From the NCBI GenBank assembly GCA_963813495.1, contig CAWEZC010000007.1, forward strand, positions 205,922 to 269,921: DNA of 64,000 nucleotides, given 5' to 3'. This DNA comes from JACVRW01 sp963813495 (GTDB taxonomy: Bacteria; Actinomycetota; Thermoleophilia; Solirubrobacterales; Thermoleophilaceae). The translations under genes were made by a program, and so were the position numbers. This document shows positions 57,305 through 64,000 of this stretch, in pieces (within the stretch, counting starts at the first letter, position 1; every line of letters starts with the position of its first letter). The notes beneath the pieces are model-generated. The model had not been told where the DNA came from and made no database searches. It saw only the letters and a program-made list of their open reading frames with translations.

Positions 57305-57685
57305 ATGAGACGGCGAATCGCTCTGGCAAGCGCGACGCTCTTCGCTGTCGCCCTGATTGCGGTAGCCGCGGTCCCGGCGTCGGCCCGCGTGCCGGGGGGC
57401 CAAGGTTTGGGGATCTTCGGCATGTTTGACTGCGGGGACCCGCTCGGTGAGGTCGAGGTTTTCGGAGCACCCGCCGTGGAAGCCGCCAACGCCTACCTGA
57501 TCGACACGGAGGGGAACGGCCCGCACGTCGTCGCGACGCGCTTCGAATTCAAGTCTGCTGCGGGCGAGGTTTTCTTCGAGAAGGACTTCGGCAAGAAGGC
57601 CGGCCTGACCACGTTCAACTGCACGCAGACGGGAGACCTGGGGGATGTCTTTACCCTGACGGTCGCGGTCGTTCCACAGCAGTAG
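57305..57685 (+). CDS. small secreted protein of unknown function
   Basis: The 126-residue protein has a signal peptide (RRRIALASATLFAVALIAVA, cleavage after about residue 27, ASA-RV). The mature part of about 100 residues has two Cys, in FDCGDPLGEVEVFG near the start and TTFNCTQTGDLGD near the end, that may form one disulfide. No family is recognisable. The ATG has a strong ribosome-binding site (TGGAGGAGAG) and about 90 nt of leader. Confidence 0.78.
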   Translation: MRRRIALASATLFAVALIAVAAVPASARVPGGQGLGIFGMFDCGDPLGEVEVFGAPAVEAANAYLIDTEGNGPHVVATRFEFKSAAGEVFFEKDFGKKAGLTTFNCTQTGDLGDVFTLTVAVVPQQ

Positions 57686-57996
57686 CGGACGAAGCACGAG
57701 CGCCTCGGCCCTCGTGTGGATGGAGGCCAAGGCGCGCAGCTCTGCTTCGCCTGCGGGTGGCGCTGGCATCTATGACGCTGCGATTCGTATCCGCTGCCGC
57801 GCTGCGCTCCGTGCCGTAGGCTGCGTGCCCCTCGAGGAGCACGTCGCCTGGATCAACGCGGTTACCGATCGCTGCCGCGCTGAACTGAGCCCGCGCGTTT
57901 GCAATCCGTTTGCAAATCGACCGCACGCTGCGCCGGGATCCCGCTCGCAGAGCCGAATCCACGCTCCAGCGTGCCTGATCGCTAGTAATACTCGCG
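57686..57996. other. intergenic region upstream of the binding-protein gene
   Basis: These 311 nt hold no credible gene. CGTTTGCAA occurs at 57896-57904 and 57907-57915, an 11-nt period that places two TTGCAA palindromes one helical turn apart, about 80-100 nt before the next start. GCTAGTAATAC (57981-57991) ends 5 nt before the GTG at 57997 and may contain the -10. TAGGCT at 57817-57822 looks like a promoter hexamer, but no frame follows it. Confidence 0.5.
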
Positions 57997-58926
57997 GTGC
58001 GGAGACACTCCCTCATCCTCCTCGCGATCGGGCTCGGCGTCTCGGGCCTCACTGCGGGCTGCCAGGAGTCGGGCTTCGACGAATCGAAGGAGACCGTCCG
58101 GCCGCTAAAGGTGCAGGACAGCGTGGGCCCACTCGGCGGTACGAAGGTGCCGGGCCAAGCCGAGCAGCCATTGACTCTGACCGCCGACGCCCTGGGAGAC
58201 AGCCTGGCGCTGGGGGTGCGCCCGGTGCAGGCGGCGCTGCCCGAAGGGCGCGTGCCTGCGTACATGCGCGCCCGGGCGCGCGGCATCGATGTGGTCGGGC
58301 CGCTGACCCGGGCCGGCCTGCCCGCGGCCGAAGCCGCCGACCCGGACGTGATCCTCGGCAGCAAGGAGGGCCAGGGCCGGCTCTACGGGGCTCTGTCCGA
58401 GATCGCCCCGACGATCATGACCGACGGCGGCGGTGCAGCCTGGGAGCTGAGCCTGCGCCTGCACGGCGAGGCGCTGGGGCGCACCAACGACGCCGAGCGC
58501 CTGCTGGTCGACTGGGACAGCCGCGTGGCCGCCCTCGACGGGAAGCTGGGTGACGATCCCGGGCAGACCGAGGTGTCGGTGGTGCTCGTGACCCCGCGGG
58601 CGATCCTCAGCGCCGGGGCCGAGTCGTTTCCCGGCAAGGTCCTGGCCGACGCCGGCCTCGCGCGGCCCTCCGCACAGGACGGCATTCGGGAGTCCGAGAC
58701 CATCTCACCGGGCCAGATCCCGTCTCTTGACGGTGACCTCATCCTGCTCTCCGTGGCCCCGGGGGCGAACGCGGCGGCGGAGCGGCTCCTGGCGAGCCCG
58801 GCGTGGCGACGGCTCTCGGCCGTGCGCTCCAACGGCGTGCAGCGCGTCGATGCCGGCACCTGGTGGACGGGCGGCGGGATCTTGGCCGCTCGCGCCGCCC
58901 TGCGCGATCTCGACCGCGCTCTTTAG
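57997..58926 (+). CDS. substrate-binding lipoprotein, iron-siderophore/TroA-like fold
   Basis: The 309-residue protein has a lipoprotein signal with LTAGC (Cys22). It resembles FecB/FhuD-type periplasmic-binding proteins for siderophores or cobalamin: TADALGDSLALGVRPVQAAL, GPLTRAGLPAAEAADPDVIL near residue 110 (the usual A-L-KPDLI block), EIAPTIMTDGGGAAWE, and a C-terminal domain with WRRLSAVRSNGVQRVDAGTW. No permease or ATPase gene is adjacent, so it may serve a transporter elsewhere, or act as a receptor for the signalling proteins encoded next to it (inference). Confidence 0.83.
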   Translation: MRRHSLILLAIGLGVSGLTAGCQESGFDESKETVRPLKVQDSVGPLGGTKVPGQAEQPLTLTADALGDSLALGVRPVQAALPEGRVPAYMRARARGIDVVGPLTRAGLPAAEAADPDVILGSKEGQGRLYGALSEIAPTIMTDGGGAAWELSLRLHGEALGRTNDAERLLVDWDSRVAALDGKLGDDPGQTEVSVVLVTPRAILSAGAESFPGKVLADAGLARPSAQDGIRESETISPGQIPSLDGDLILLSVAPGANAAAERLLASPAWRRLSAVRSNGVQRVDAGTWWTGGGILAARAALRDLDRAL

Positions 58927-58978
58927 TCGTCACAGGCCTACTGAAGGCGCCTCGACGTGCCGATGGGGAGAGGGAAAC

Positions 58979-59941
58979 ATGACCCTCGAACCCCTCGACG
59001 CTCTTTCCCGGCTGGCGGCACGCCGCTTCGGGAGCTTTGCGGACGCCGCCACCGCCGTCCTGGACCTGCTCTGCGGCGCCGTACCCGATGGCTGCGTGCT
59101 GCTCGCTCAGGCCGACTGGGACGCCGGCGAATGCCGAGTGCTCGACTCGCGCGGCGGCGCCGTCGCTCGCGGCACTGCTCTGCCGCTCGCTCGAGCCGGC
59201 GACACGGCCGCCCTGATCGACTCGGAAGCGCTGGCGGAGCTCTGGGTCGCGCACTGGGTCGCGGCTCCGCTCGATGCCGCCGACGGCGGCGTCGTCGGCG
59301 TGCTGCTCGCGGCCGCCGAGGGTGAGGGCGCCCCGCCCCCACAACTGGCCCAACTGCTGCTCGTGGCCGCGCGCCTGCTCTCCTACGAATGGGAGAGCGT
59401 CTCCACCCGGGCCGAGCTGCGCCGCCTTGCCGAAGCCGCCCGCGACCGCGACCGCACCGACCCGGTGACCGGCCTGCTCGGGCGGGCCGCGCTGCTCGAG
59501 GCGACCGCGCGCGAATGGGAGCTAAGCCGCCGGGGGACCGTGGAGACCCACATCGTGGTCTGTCATCTGCGCGACCGCGGTGAGCTGGCTGAGCGCCACG
59601 GCGTGGCGCTGGCCGATCTGATCCTCAAAGACGTCTCCGAGGTGTTCGCGGGAGGGGTACGCCGCACCGATCACCTGGCTCGGATCGCCGACGACAGCCT
59701 TGCCGCCGTCCTCGTGGGCTGCAAGGGAGTGGCCGGAGCGCTGGCTTTCCTCAGCCGGACGGAGCGTTCACTCGAGCGCGTCGCGGCCGCCCGGCCCGTG
59801 GTCGCCGGCCTGTCCTACGGCATCCAGTCGCTGGCGGAGACCGACTCGGCCGGCGAGGCCGTTCAGCTCGCCGAAGTCGCGGCCCGCGCGGGACAGCACG
59901 TGGCGCCGCTCGACGGGACACCCGCCGGGGAGGCAGCGTGA
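58979..59941 (+). CDS. GAF-like plus degenerate GGDEF domain protein
   Basis: The 320-residue protein has an N-terminal GAF-like region (about 1-145, ALSRLAARRFGSFADAATAV, then VAAPLDAADGGVVGVLLAAA). A GGDEF-like domain follows (about 155-300): RTDPVTGLLGRAALLEATAR fits the start of the family, but the metal and GTP positions are changed (CHLRDRGEL for the DxDxFK region). The GGDEF motif itself is replaced by RIADDSLAAVL. It is therefore not expected to make c-di-GMP. The ATG at 58979 has a good ribosome-binding site (GGGAGAGGG). Its stop overlaps the following MshEN/coiled-coil gene (GTGA), so the two proteins are probably partners. Confidence 0.82.
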   Translation: MTLEPLDALSRLAARRFGSFADAATAVLDLLCGAVPDGCVLLAQADWDAGECRVLDSRGGAVARGTALPLARAGDTAALIDSEALAELWVAHWVAAPLDAADGGVVGVLLAAAEGEGAPPPQLAQLLLVAARLLSYEWESVSTRAELRRLAEAARDRDRTDPVTGLLGRAALLEATAREWELSRRGTVETHIVVCHLRDRGELAERHGVALADLILKDVSEVFAGGVRRTDHLARIADDSLAAVLVGCKGVAGALAFLSRTERSLERVAAARPVVAGLSYGIQSLAETDSAGEAVQLAEVAARAGQHVAPLDGTPAGEAA

Positions 59942-62892
59942 GCGCCGAGCCCGTGGCCGACGCCGTGGTGGCCGGCGCGCTGTCGGGGCCGGGCGTGAAC
60001 GCGCCCACCCTCTCGGGCGCGGGGCGCCGCTTTCTCAGCGACATCCTGATCGAGCTCGGCTTCGTGGATCAGGCCGCGGCCGAGCAGGCGGTGGAGTCCG
60101 CCAGGCGACCCGGAATGACGCCCGAGAAGGTGCTGCTGGAAAGCGGTGCGATCACCCCGGATCAGCTCGCCCGCGCCCTGGCCGAGCGTTACGCGCTTGA
60201 CCACATCGACCTCGACCAATACCCGGTCGACCGCAGCGCAGCCGGAGTGCTGCGGGAGGCGCCGGCGCGCCGCTACCAGGCGGCCCCGATCGGCTTCACC
60301 CACGACGGCGCGCTGATCGTGGCCATCGCCGATCCCACCGACTCGCTCGGGCTCAGCGACATCGCGGTCATGACGAAGCTCGCCGTGCGCCCGGCCGTGG
60401 CGACCCGCGGGCAGATCGTCAATCTGCTGAACGAGCTCGAGTTCATGGAGGAGCCGGTACCGGCCGGTCCCCAGACGATCGGCACCCTGATCGTCCCGCC
60501 CGATGAGGACGAGAGCGCCGATAACGGATCCGCGCTGCGCATCACCTCGGCCGTGCCCGCCGCCGCGCCGCCGCCCGTCGTCGTGGACGAGGGCCGGGTC
60601 GAGGAACTGGAGCGGGAGCTCGAGACGGCTCAGCAGGCGCTGAAGACCTTCCGGCACGAGCACGACGACGCGCTGCGTGCCGAACGCGCCCGTGCCGAGC
60701 AGGCGTTGCAGGAGCTGCGTGCCGAGAGCACCCGTGCAGGCGCGGCGCTCGACGAGGCGCTGCGCACGGAGCGTGCCAACGCAGCCACGGCGCTGGAGCA
60801 GGCTCTCGGCGCCGAGCGGGCCAAAGCGAGCGCGCTGCTCGAGGAGAACCAGGCCAGGGAGCGCGCCCGGGCCGACAAGGCCCTCGAGGACGCGCTGGCC
60901 AAGGAGCGCTCCAAGGCGGATCGCGCGGCGGCTGCGGCCGAGCAGGCGTTGCAGTCCGCGCGGGCCCAGGCTCAACAGGCCACGCTGGCCGCCGACGAGG
61001 CTCTACAGGCCGGCCGCGCCAAGGCCGAGCAAGCCGCGGCTGAAGCCGACAAGGCACTGAAAGCCGAGCGCGCCAAGGCCGACCAGGCCGCGACTGCGGC
61101 CGCCGAGGTGCTGCGCGCCGAGCGAGCGAAGGCCACTGAGGCCTCCGCCGCGGCCGAGCAGGCTCTGCGCGCGGAGCGGGCCAAGGTCGAGAAGGGATCG
61201 GAGGCAGTCGACAAGGCGGTACGAGCCGAGCGGGCCCGATCCGAGCAGGCCGTGAACGAGGTTGTGCGGTCGGAGCGGGCCAACGCCGAGAAGGCGCTCG
61301 CAGAGGCCGTTCGGGTCGAGCGCGCCAAGGCGGACAAACGGGCCACCGAGGCCATCGAGGCGGAGTCGGCGACGGCGCACGCGGCAGCCGCCGCGGCCGT
61401 CGAGGAGACCCTCCGAAGCGAGCGGGAGAAGGCTGCCGACGCGATCGCCGCGGGCGAGGAGGCCCTACGCGCCGAGCGCGACAGGGCCGCAAGGGAGGCG
61501 GCAGCTGCCCAAGAGGCACTTCAGGCCGAGCAGAAGAAGGCCGCCAAGGCCGCCGCGGCCGCCCAGGAGGCGCTCCTGGCCGAGCAGAAGAAGGCCGCCA
61601 AGGCGACCGCCGCCGCCGAAGAGGCGCTGGGCGTGGAGCGCGACCGGGCTGCCGGCGCCCAGGAGGCCCTGCGCGCCGAGCAGGACAGGGTGGCGAAGGC
61701 AGGCCGTGTGGCTGCCGCCGCCCAGGAGGCGCTCAATGCGGAGCGCGAGAAGGTGCAGCACGCTGCGGCCGCCGCCGAGGAAGCCGTGGAGGCAATGCGT
61801 CTCAAGCTCGAGGAGGAGCTCGACGCCGAACGCGCGCGCCGCTCCGAGGAGCTCGACGCCGAGCGCGCGCGCACGGGCAGTGCGATCGACGCTGAGCGCG
61901 AACGCCATCAGAAGGAGCTCGACGCGCACCTCGCTCGGACCGAGGAGGCCGTCGAGGCCGAGCGTGCGGTGGGCGCCAAGGAGCTGGAGCGCGAGCGCGC
62001 CCGCCACGAGGAGGCGCTGGCCGCCGAGCAGGCGCGCAGCGCGGCCAAGCTCAGCATGGAGGTCGAGCGCCAGGAGAGCGAACTCGACGCGATCAACGCC
62101 AAGCATGCCGCCGAGCTCGAGGCCGAGCGGGCCCGCCACGAGCTACAGCTGGCCGCGGAGCGTACCGGGCACGTGCAGGCGCTCGAGGAGGCGCGCGCCG
62201 ACAGGATCGACTCGAAGCGGCTCGCGGCCATCGAGCAGCAGCACGCCGACCGGCTCGAGGCCGAGCGCGCCCGTCACCGCGAAGAAGCCGAGGCTCTGCG
62301 CCGTGACCTCAACTCGCTACGAGCCCAGGCCGAGGAGTCGGTAGCCGAGGCCTCGGCGCGGCACCGCACGGAGCTCGAGGAGGAGCGCAGCGCCCACGCC
62401 GACCGCGCGGCCGAGCTGCGGGACGAGCTGACGGCCGAGCGCGCCCGCCGCGAGGAGCTCGAGGCCGGGGCCACCGGCACGGCCGAGGAGCAGGAACGGA
62501 TCGCGAAGCTGGAGAAGCGCCTCGAGAAGGCGCAGGCCAAGCTCGAGGACGAGCGCGCGGCCACCGAGTCCGAGCTCGACCGCCTGCGCACCCAGCTCGA
62601 TCTGCTGGCCGACGCCGACCGGCGCGCCGAGCAGGCTCGCACCGAGTGCGCGCGCCTGCGCGACGAGAACGAGCGCCAGGCCGAGATCCACGCGATGACC
62701 GAACGCGACCTGCGCGAAGAGCTGTCGGCCTCCAGCGAGGAGTCGAGCGCGCTGCGGGCCAAGATGGACGCCCTGCAGGAGCGCATCGCCGAGGCCACGA
62801 GCGCCTTCGAGGCGATGGGCAGCGCAGAACGCAGGCTCAGCGAGATCGCGGACGCCTTCGGCGGCGAGCCGGACGCGCCGGCCGTCGGCTAG
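59938..62892 (+). CDS. MshEN domain fused to a very long Ala/Glu/Arg coiled coil
   Basis: The 984-residue protein has a short disordered start and an MshEN domain (about residues 28-170) related to the N-terminus of PilB in this window: FLSDILIELGFVDQAAAEQA, TPEKVLLESGAITPDQLARA and LAERYALDHIDLDQYPVD. Compared with the canonical repeat RxGxxL, the first repeat has lost the Arg and Gly. From about 215 to 970 the chain is almost entirely helical, with repeats such as LKAERAKADQAATAAAEV, and it has no membrane segment and no ATPase. Such a protein could act as a filament or scaffold whose MshEN end senses a nucleotide or binds the pilus machinery. It is coupled to the degenerate GGDEF gene. Confidence 0.85.
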   Translation: MSAEPVADAVVAGALSGPGVNAPTLSGAGRRFLSDILIELGFVDQAAAEQAVESARRPGMTPEKVLLESGAITPDQLARALAERYALDHIDLDQYPVDRSAAGVLREAPARRYQAAPIGFTHDGALIVAIADPTDSLGLSDIAVMTKLAVRPAVATRGQIVNLLNELEFMEEPVPAGPQTIGTLIVPPDEDESADNGSALRITSAVPAAAPPPVVVDEGRVEELERELETAQQALKTFRHEHDDALRAERARAEQALQELRAESTRAGAALDEALRTERANAATALEQALGAERAKASALLEENQARERARADKALEDALAKERSKADRAAAAAEQALQSARAQAQQATLAADEALQAGRAKAEQAAAEADKALKAERAKADQAATAAAEVLRAERAKATEASAAAEQALRAERAKVEKGSEAVDKAVRAERARSEQAVNEVVRSERANAEKALAEAVRVERAKADKRATEAIEAESATAHAAAAAAVEETLRSEREKAADAIAAGEEALRAERDRAAREAAAAQEALQAEQKKAAKAAAAAQEALLAEQKKAAKATAAAEEALGVERDRAAGAQEALRAEQDRVAKAGRVAAAAQEALNAEREKVQHAAAAAEEAVEAMRLKLEEELDAERARRSEELDAERARTGSAIDAERERHQKELDAHLARTEEAVEAERAVGAKELERERARHEEALAAEQARSAAKLSMEVERQESELDAINAKHAAELEAERARHELQLAAERTGHVQALEEARADRIDSKRLAAIEQQHADRLEAERARHREEAEALRRDLNSLRAQAEESVAEASARHRTELEEERSAHADRAAELRDELTAERARREELEAGATGTAEEQERIAKLEKRLEKAQAKLEDERAATESELDRLRTQLDLLADADRRAEQARTECARLRDENERQAEIHAMTERDLREELSASSEESSALRAKMDALQERIAEATSAFEAMGSAERRLSEIADAFGGEPDAPAVG
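60780..61640 (+). repeat. 18-codon repeats encoding helical units
   Basis: Within the coiled-coil gene, units of 54 bp encode near-repeats of 18 residues, for example ALQAGRAKAEQAAAEADK, ALKAERAKADQAATAAAE and VLRAERAKATEASAAAEQ. The repeats are imperfect at the DNA level, and an interlude of 14-residue units occurs near 61200-61330. Eighteen residues equal five turns of an ideal alpha helix. Confidence 0.75.
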
Positions 62893-62895
62893 CCG

Positions 62896-64000
62896 CTAGA
62901 CAACGCGCGCGAGCAGGCGCTCTTCGCCGGCCAAGGTGGTGCTCGTGGCCGACCCGATCTCGACCTCGGCCAGCTCCCCGGGCGCCGCCAGCCCGGTGAA
63001 GTTCACGGTCTTGTTGTGGCGAATGCGACCGCGCAGCCTGGCGGGGTCGGTACGCGACGGACCCTCGACCAGTACGTCCATCGTCCGGCCCACGAAGCGC
63101 TGGGCGCGCTCACCGGCGTGTCGCTGCACCAGCTCGATCAGGCGGCCCATGCGCTCACTGGCCAGCTCGTGCGGGATCTGCCCTCCGAGCTCGGCCGCCG
63201 ACGTCTCACGCCGAGGCGAGTAGATGAAGGTGAACGCTGAGTCGTAGCCCACCTCGTCGACCACCTCCATCGTCTCCTGGAAATCGTCCTCGGTCTCCCC
63301 CGGGAAACCCACGATGATGTCGGTGGTCAGCGCGCAGTCGGGTACGAGCTCGCGGATCATCGCCACGCGGTCGAGGTAGCGCTCACGGTTGTAGGTGCGC
63401 CGCATCGCCTTGAGGATGCGGCTCGAACCCGACTGCAGCGGCAGATGGATGTGCTCGCACACGCTCGGCAGCTCGGCGTGGGCGGCGATCACGTCCTCGC
63501 GGATGTCCTTCGGGTGCGGGCTCGTGTAGCGGATGCGATCGACACCGTCCACCGCATCGACCATGGCCAGCAGCTCGGCGAAGCTGGTCTTGGCTCCGCG
63601 GGGCAGGTCGCGTCCGTAGGAGCACACGTTCTGGCCCAGCAGGGTGATCTCACGGACGCCGTCGGCCGCGACCCGCTCGATCTCCTCCACGAGCTCGGCC
63701 GCGGGCCGCGACACCTCGCGACCGCGTGTCGAGGGAACGATGCAGTAGGAGCAGGCGCAGTTGCAGCCCACGCTGATCTGCACCCAGGCCTGGAACTCGC
63801 GCTCGCGCTTCATCGGCAGATGACCCGTGAAGCCCTCGAACTCGAAGAAGCCCTGCGCCGTCAGGCTGTCCGACGTCAGGAACTCGGCGAGCCTGTGCAC
63901 CTGTCCGGGGCCGAAGGCCACGTCGACGAAGGGGAACTGCTCGAAGACCTTCTCCTTCATCGACTGCGACCAGCAGCCCCCGATGCCGATCACGCGCTCG
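62896..64000 (-). CDS. miaB: tRNA-2-methylthio-N6-dimethylallyladenosine synthase, partial
   Basis: MiaB is the radical SAM methylthiotransferase acting on the tRNA base that MiaA modifies. The visible 367 codons lack the first part of the N-terminal UPF0004 domain, of which IGIGGCWSQSMKEKVFEQF remains. The radical SAM core has SVGCNCACSYCIVPSTRG, with the C-x3-C-x2-C cluster motif and one additional Cys inside it, and the chain ends in a TRAM domain (NKTVNFTGLAAPGELAEVEI). The gene runs off the right edge. It ends 3 nt from the convergent coiled-coil gene. Confidence 0.94.
   Translation of the reverse strand, partial: ERVIGIGGCWSQSMKEKVFEQFPFVDVAFGPGQVHRLAEFLTSDSLTAQGFFEFEGFTGHLPMKREREFQAWVQISVGCNCACSYCIVPSTRGREVSRPAAELVEEIERVAADGVREITLLGQNVCSYGRDLPRGAKTSFAELLAMVDAVDGVDRIRYTSPHPKDIREDVIAAHAELPSVCEHIHLPLQSGSSRILKAMRRTYNRERYLDRVAMIRELVPDCALTTDIIVGFPGETEDDFQETMEVVDEVGYDSAFTFIYSPRRETSAAELGGQIPHELASERMGRLIELVQRHAGERAQRFVGRTMDVLVEGPSRTDPARLRGRIRHNKTVNFTGLAAPGELAEVEIGSATSTTLAGEERLLARVV

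Noticed and set aside
57208..57429. Small + strand frame (73 codons) overlapping the leader of the secreted protein
   Set aside because: TTG start without a ribosome-binding site, Arg-rich random-looking product, and it overlaps a real gene in another frame.
57817..57822. TAGGCT as promoter of an additional gene in the gap
   Set aside because: No start codon lies at the usual 6-10 nt, and no frame with sensible sequence follows.
60542..61519. Minus-strand frame of 325 codons rich in Arg and Pro within the coiled-coil gene
   Set aside because: It is the reverse reading of the Ala/Glu/Arg repeat codons, not a separate gene.
60780..61640. Possible CRISPR-like or minisatellite array
   Set aside because: The periodicity is at the protein level, 54 bp and imperfect, without spacers; it belongs to the coding sequence.
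1..64000. tRNA, rRNA, insertion sequences, prophage or integrase genes
   Set aside because: Both strands were read for tRNA-like ends, transposase motifs and terminal repeats; none was found by eye. A covariance-model scan would be decisive for RNA genes.

Overview
The window is a GC-rich stretch (roughly 70 %), densely coded on both strands, from a Gram-positive actinobacterium. Gene content points to class Thermoleophilia, probably order Solirubrobacterales. The pointers are SepF, DivIVA, MurT/GatD, an FHA (GarA-like) gene followed by a MerR (FtsR-like) gene, a short single-motif RsiG-like protein, LL-DAP aminotransferase beside DapF, and a wax ester/triacylglycerol synthase. This placement rests on family knowledge, not on a database search. 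No rRNA, tRNA, CRISPR array, insertion sequence or phage gene was seen.

Region 1 (1-12.6 kb, + strand) is a housekeeping block: sepF, a secreted protein, proC, yggT, lspA, rluD, a strong terminator, then rpsB-tsf-pyrH-frr-uppS-cdsA-dxr-rseP and an acyl-CoA synthetase. Region 2 (12.6-24 kb) holds ispG, a GGDEF/HD-GYP protein, proS, a CDP-alcohol phosphatidyltransferase, an RsiG-like c-di-GMP-dependent anti-sigma candidate, the FHA and MerR genes, apt and an FAD oxidase. Region 3 (23-45 kb) is more accessory: a sigma-4/RskA-like fusion, NAD synthetase, a truncated glyoxalase joined to a muconolactone-isomerase-like gene, a beta-lactamase-like/VanX fusion, a histidine kinase, amtB-glnB, WS/DGAT, dinB, oxidoreductases, a MarR/OsmC pair, DivIVA, thioredoxin and cyclophilin. 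Region 4 (45-57 kb) holds a class II glutamine amidotransferase, a lipid kinase, murT-methyltransferase-gatD, a PilB-type ATPase, dut-hflX, dapL-dapF and miaA. Region 5 (57-64 kb) holds a small secreted protein, a substrate-binding lipoprotein, a degenerate GGDEF protein, a 984-residue MshEN/coiled-coil protein and a partial miaB.

Three themes cut across the window. (i) About twenty genes have a TANNNT hexamer, most often TAGGCT, TAGACT or TAGCCT, ending 6-10 nt before the start codon, which suggests leaderless transcripts. At three divergent gene pairs the two opposed hexamers overlap. (ii) Cyclic-di-GMP-type proteins recur: an intact GGDEF/HD-GYP enzyme, an RsiG-like protein, MshEN domains on PilB and on the coiled-coil protein, and a GGDEF domain without its catalytic motif. 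(iii) Several conserved enzymes lack key residues: DapF has Ser at both catalytic Cys positions, the PII protein has Ala at position 51, and a phosphatase-like protein has lost its Cys.

Three genes (cdsA, the histidine kinase, WS/DGAT) each carry one apparent extra base that breaks the frame. Since cdsA is normally essential, sequencing or assembly error is the simplest explanation for that one. Wherever I give a start that differs from the longest reading frame, the reason is in the entry.
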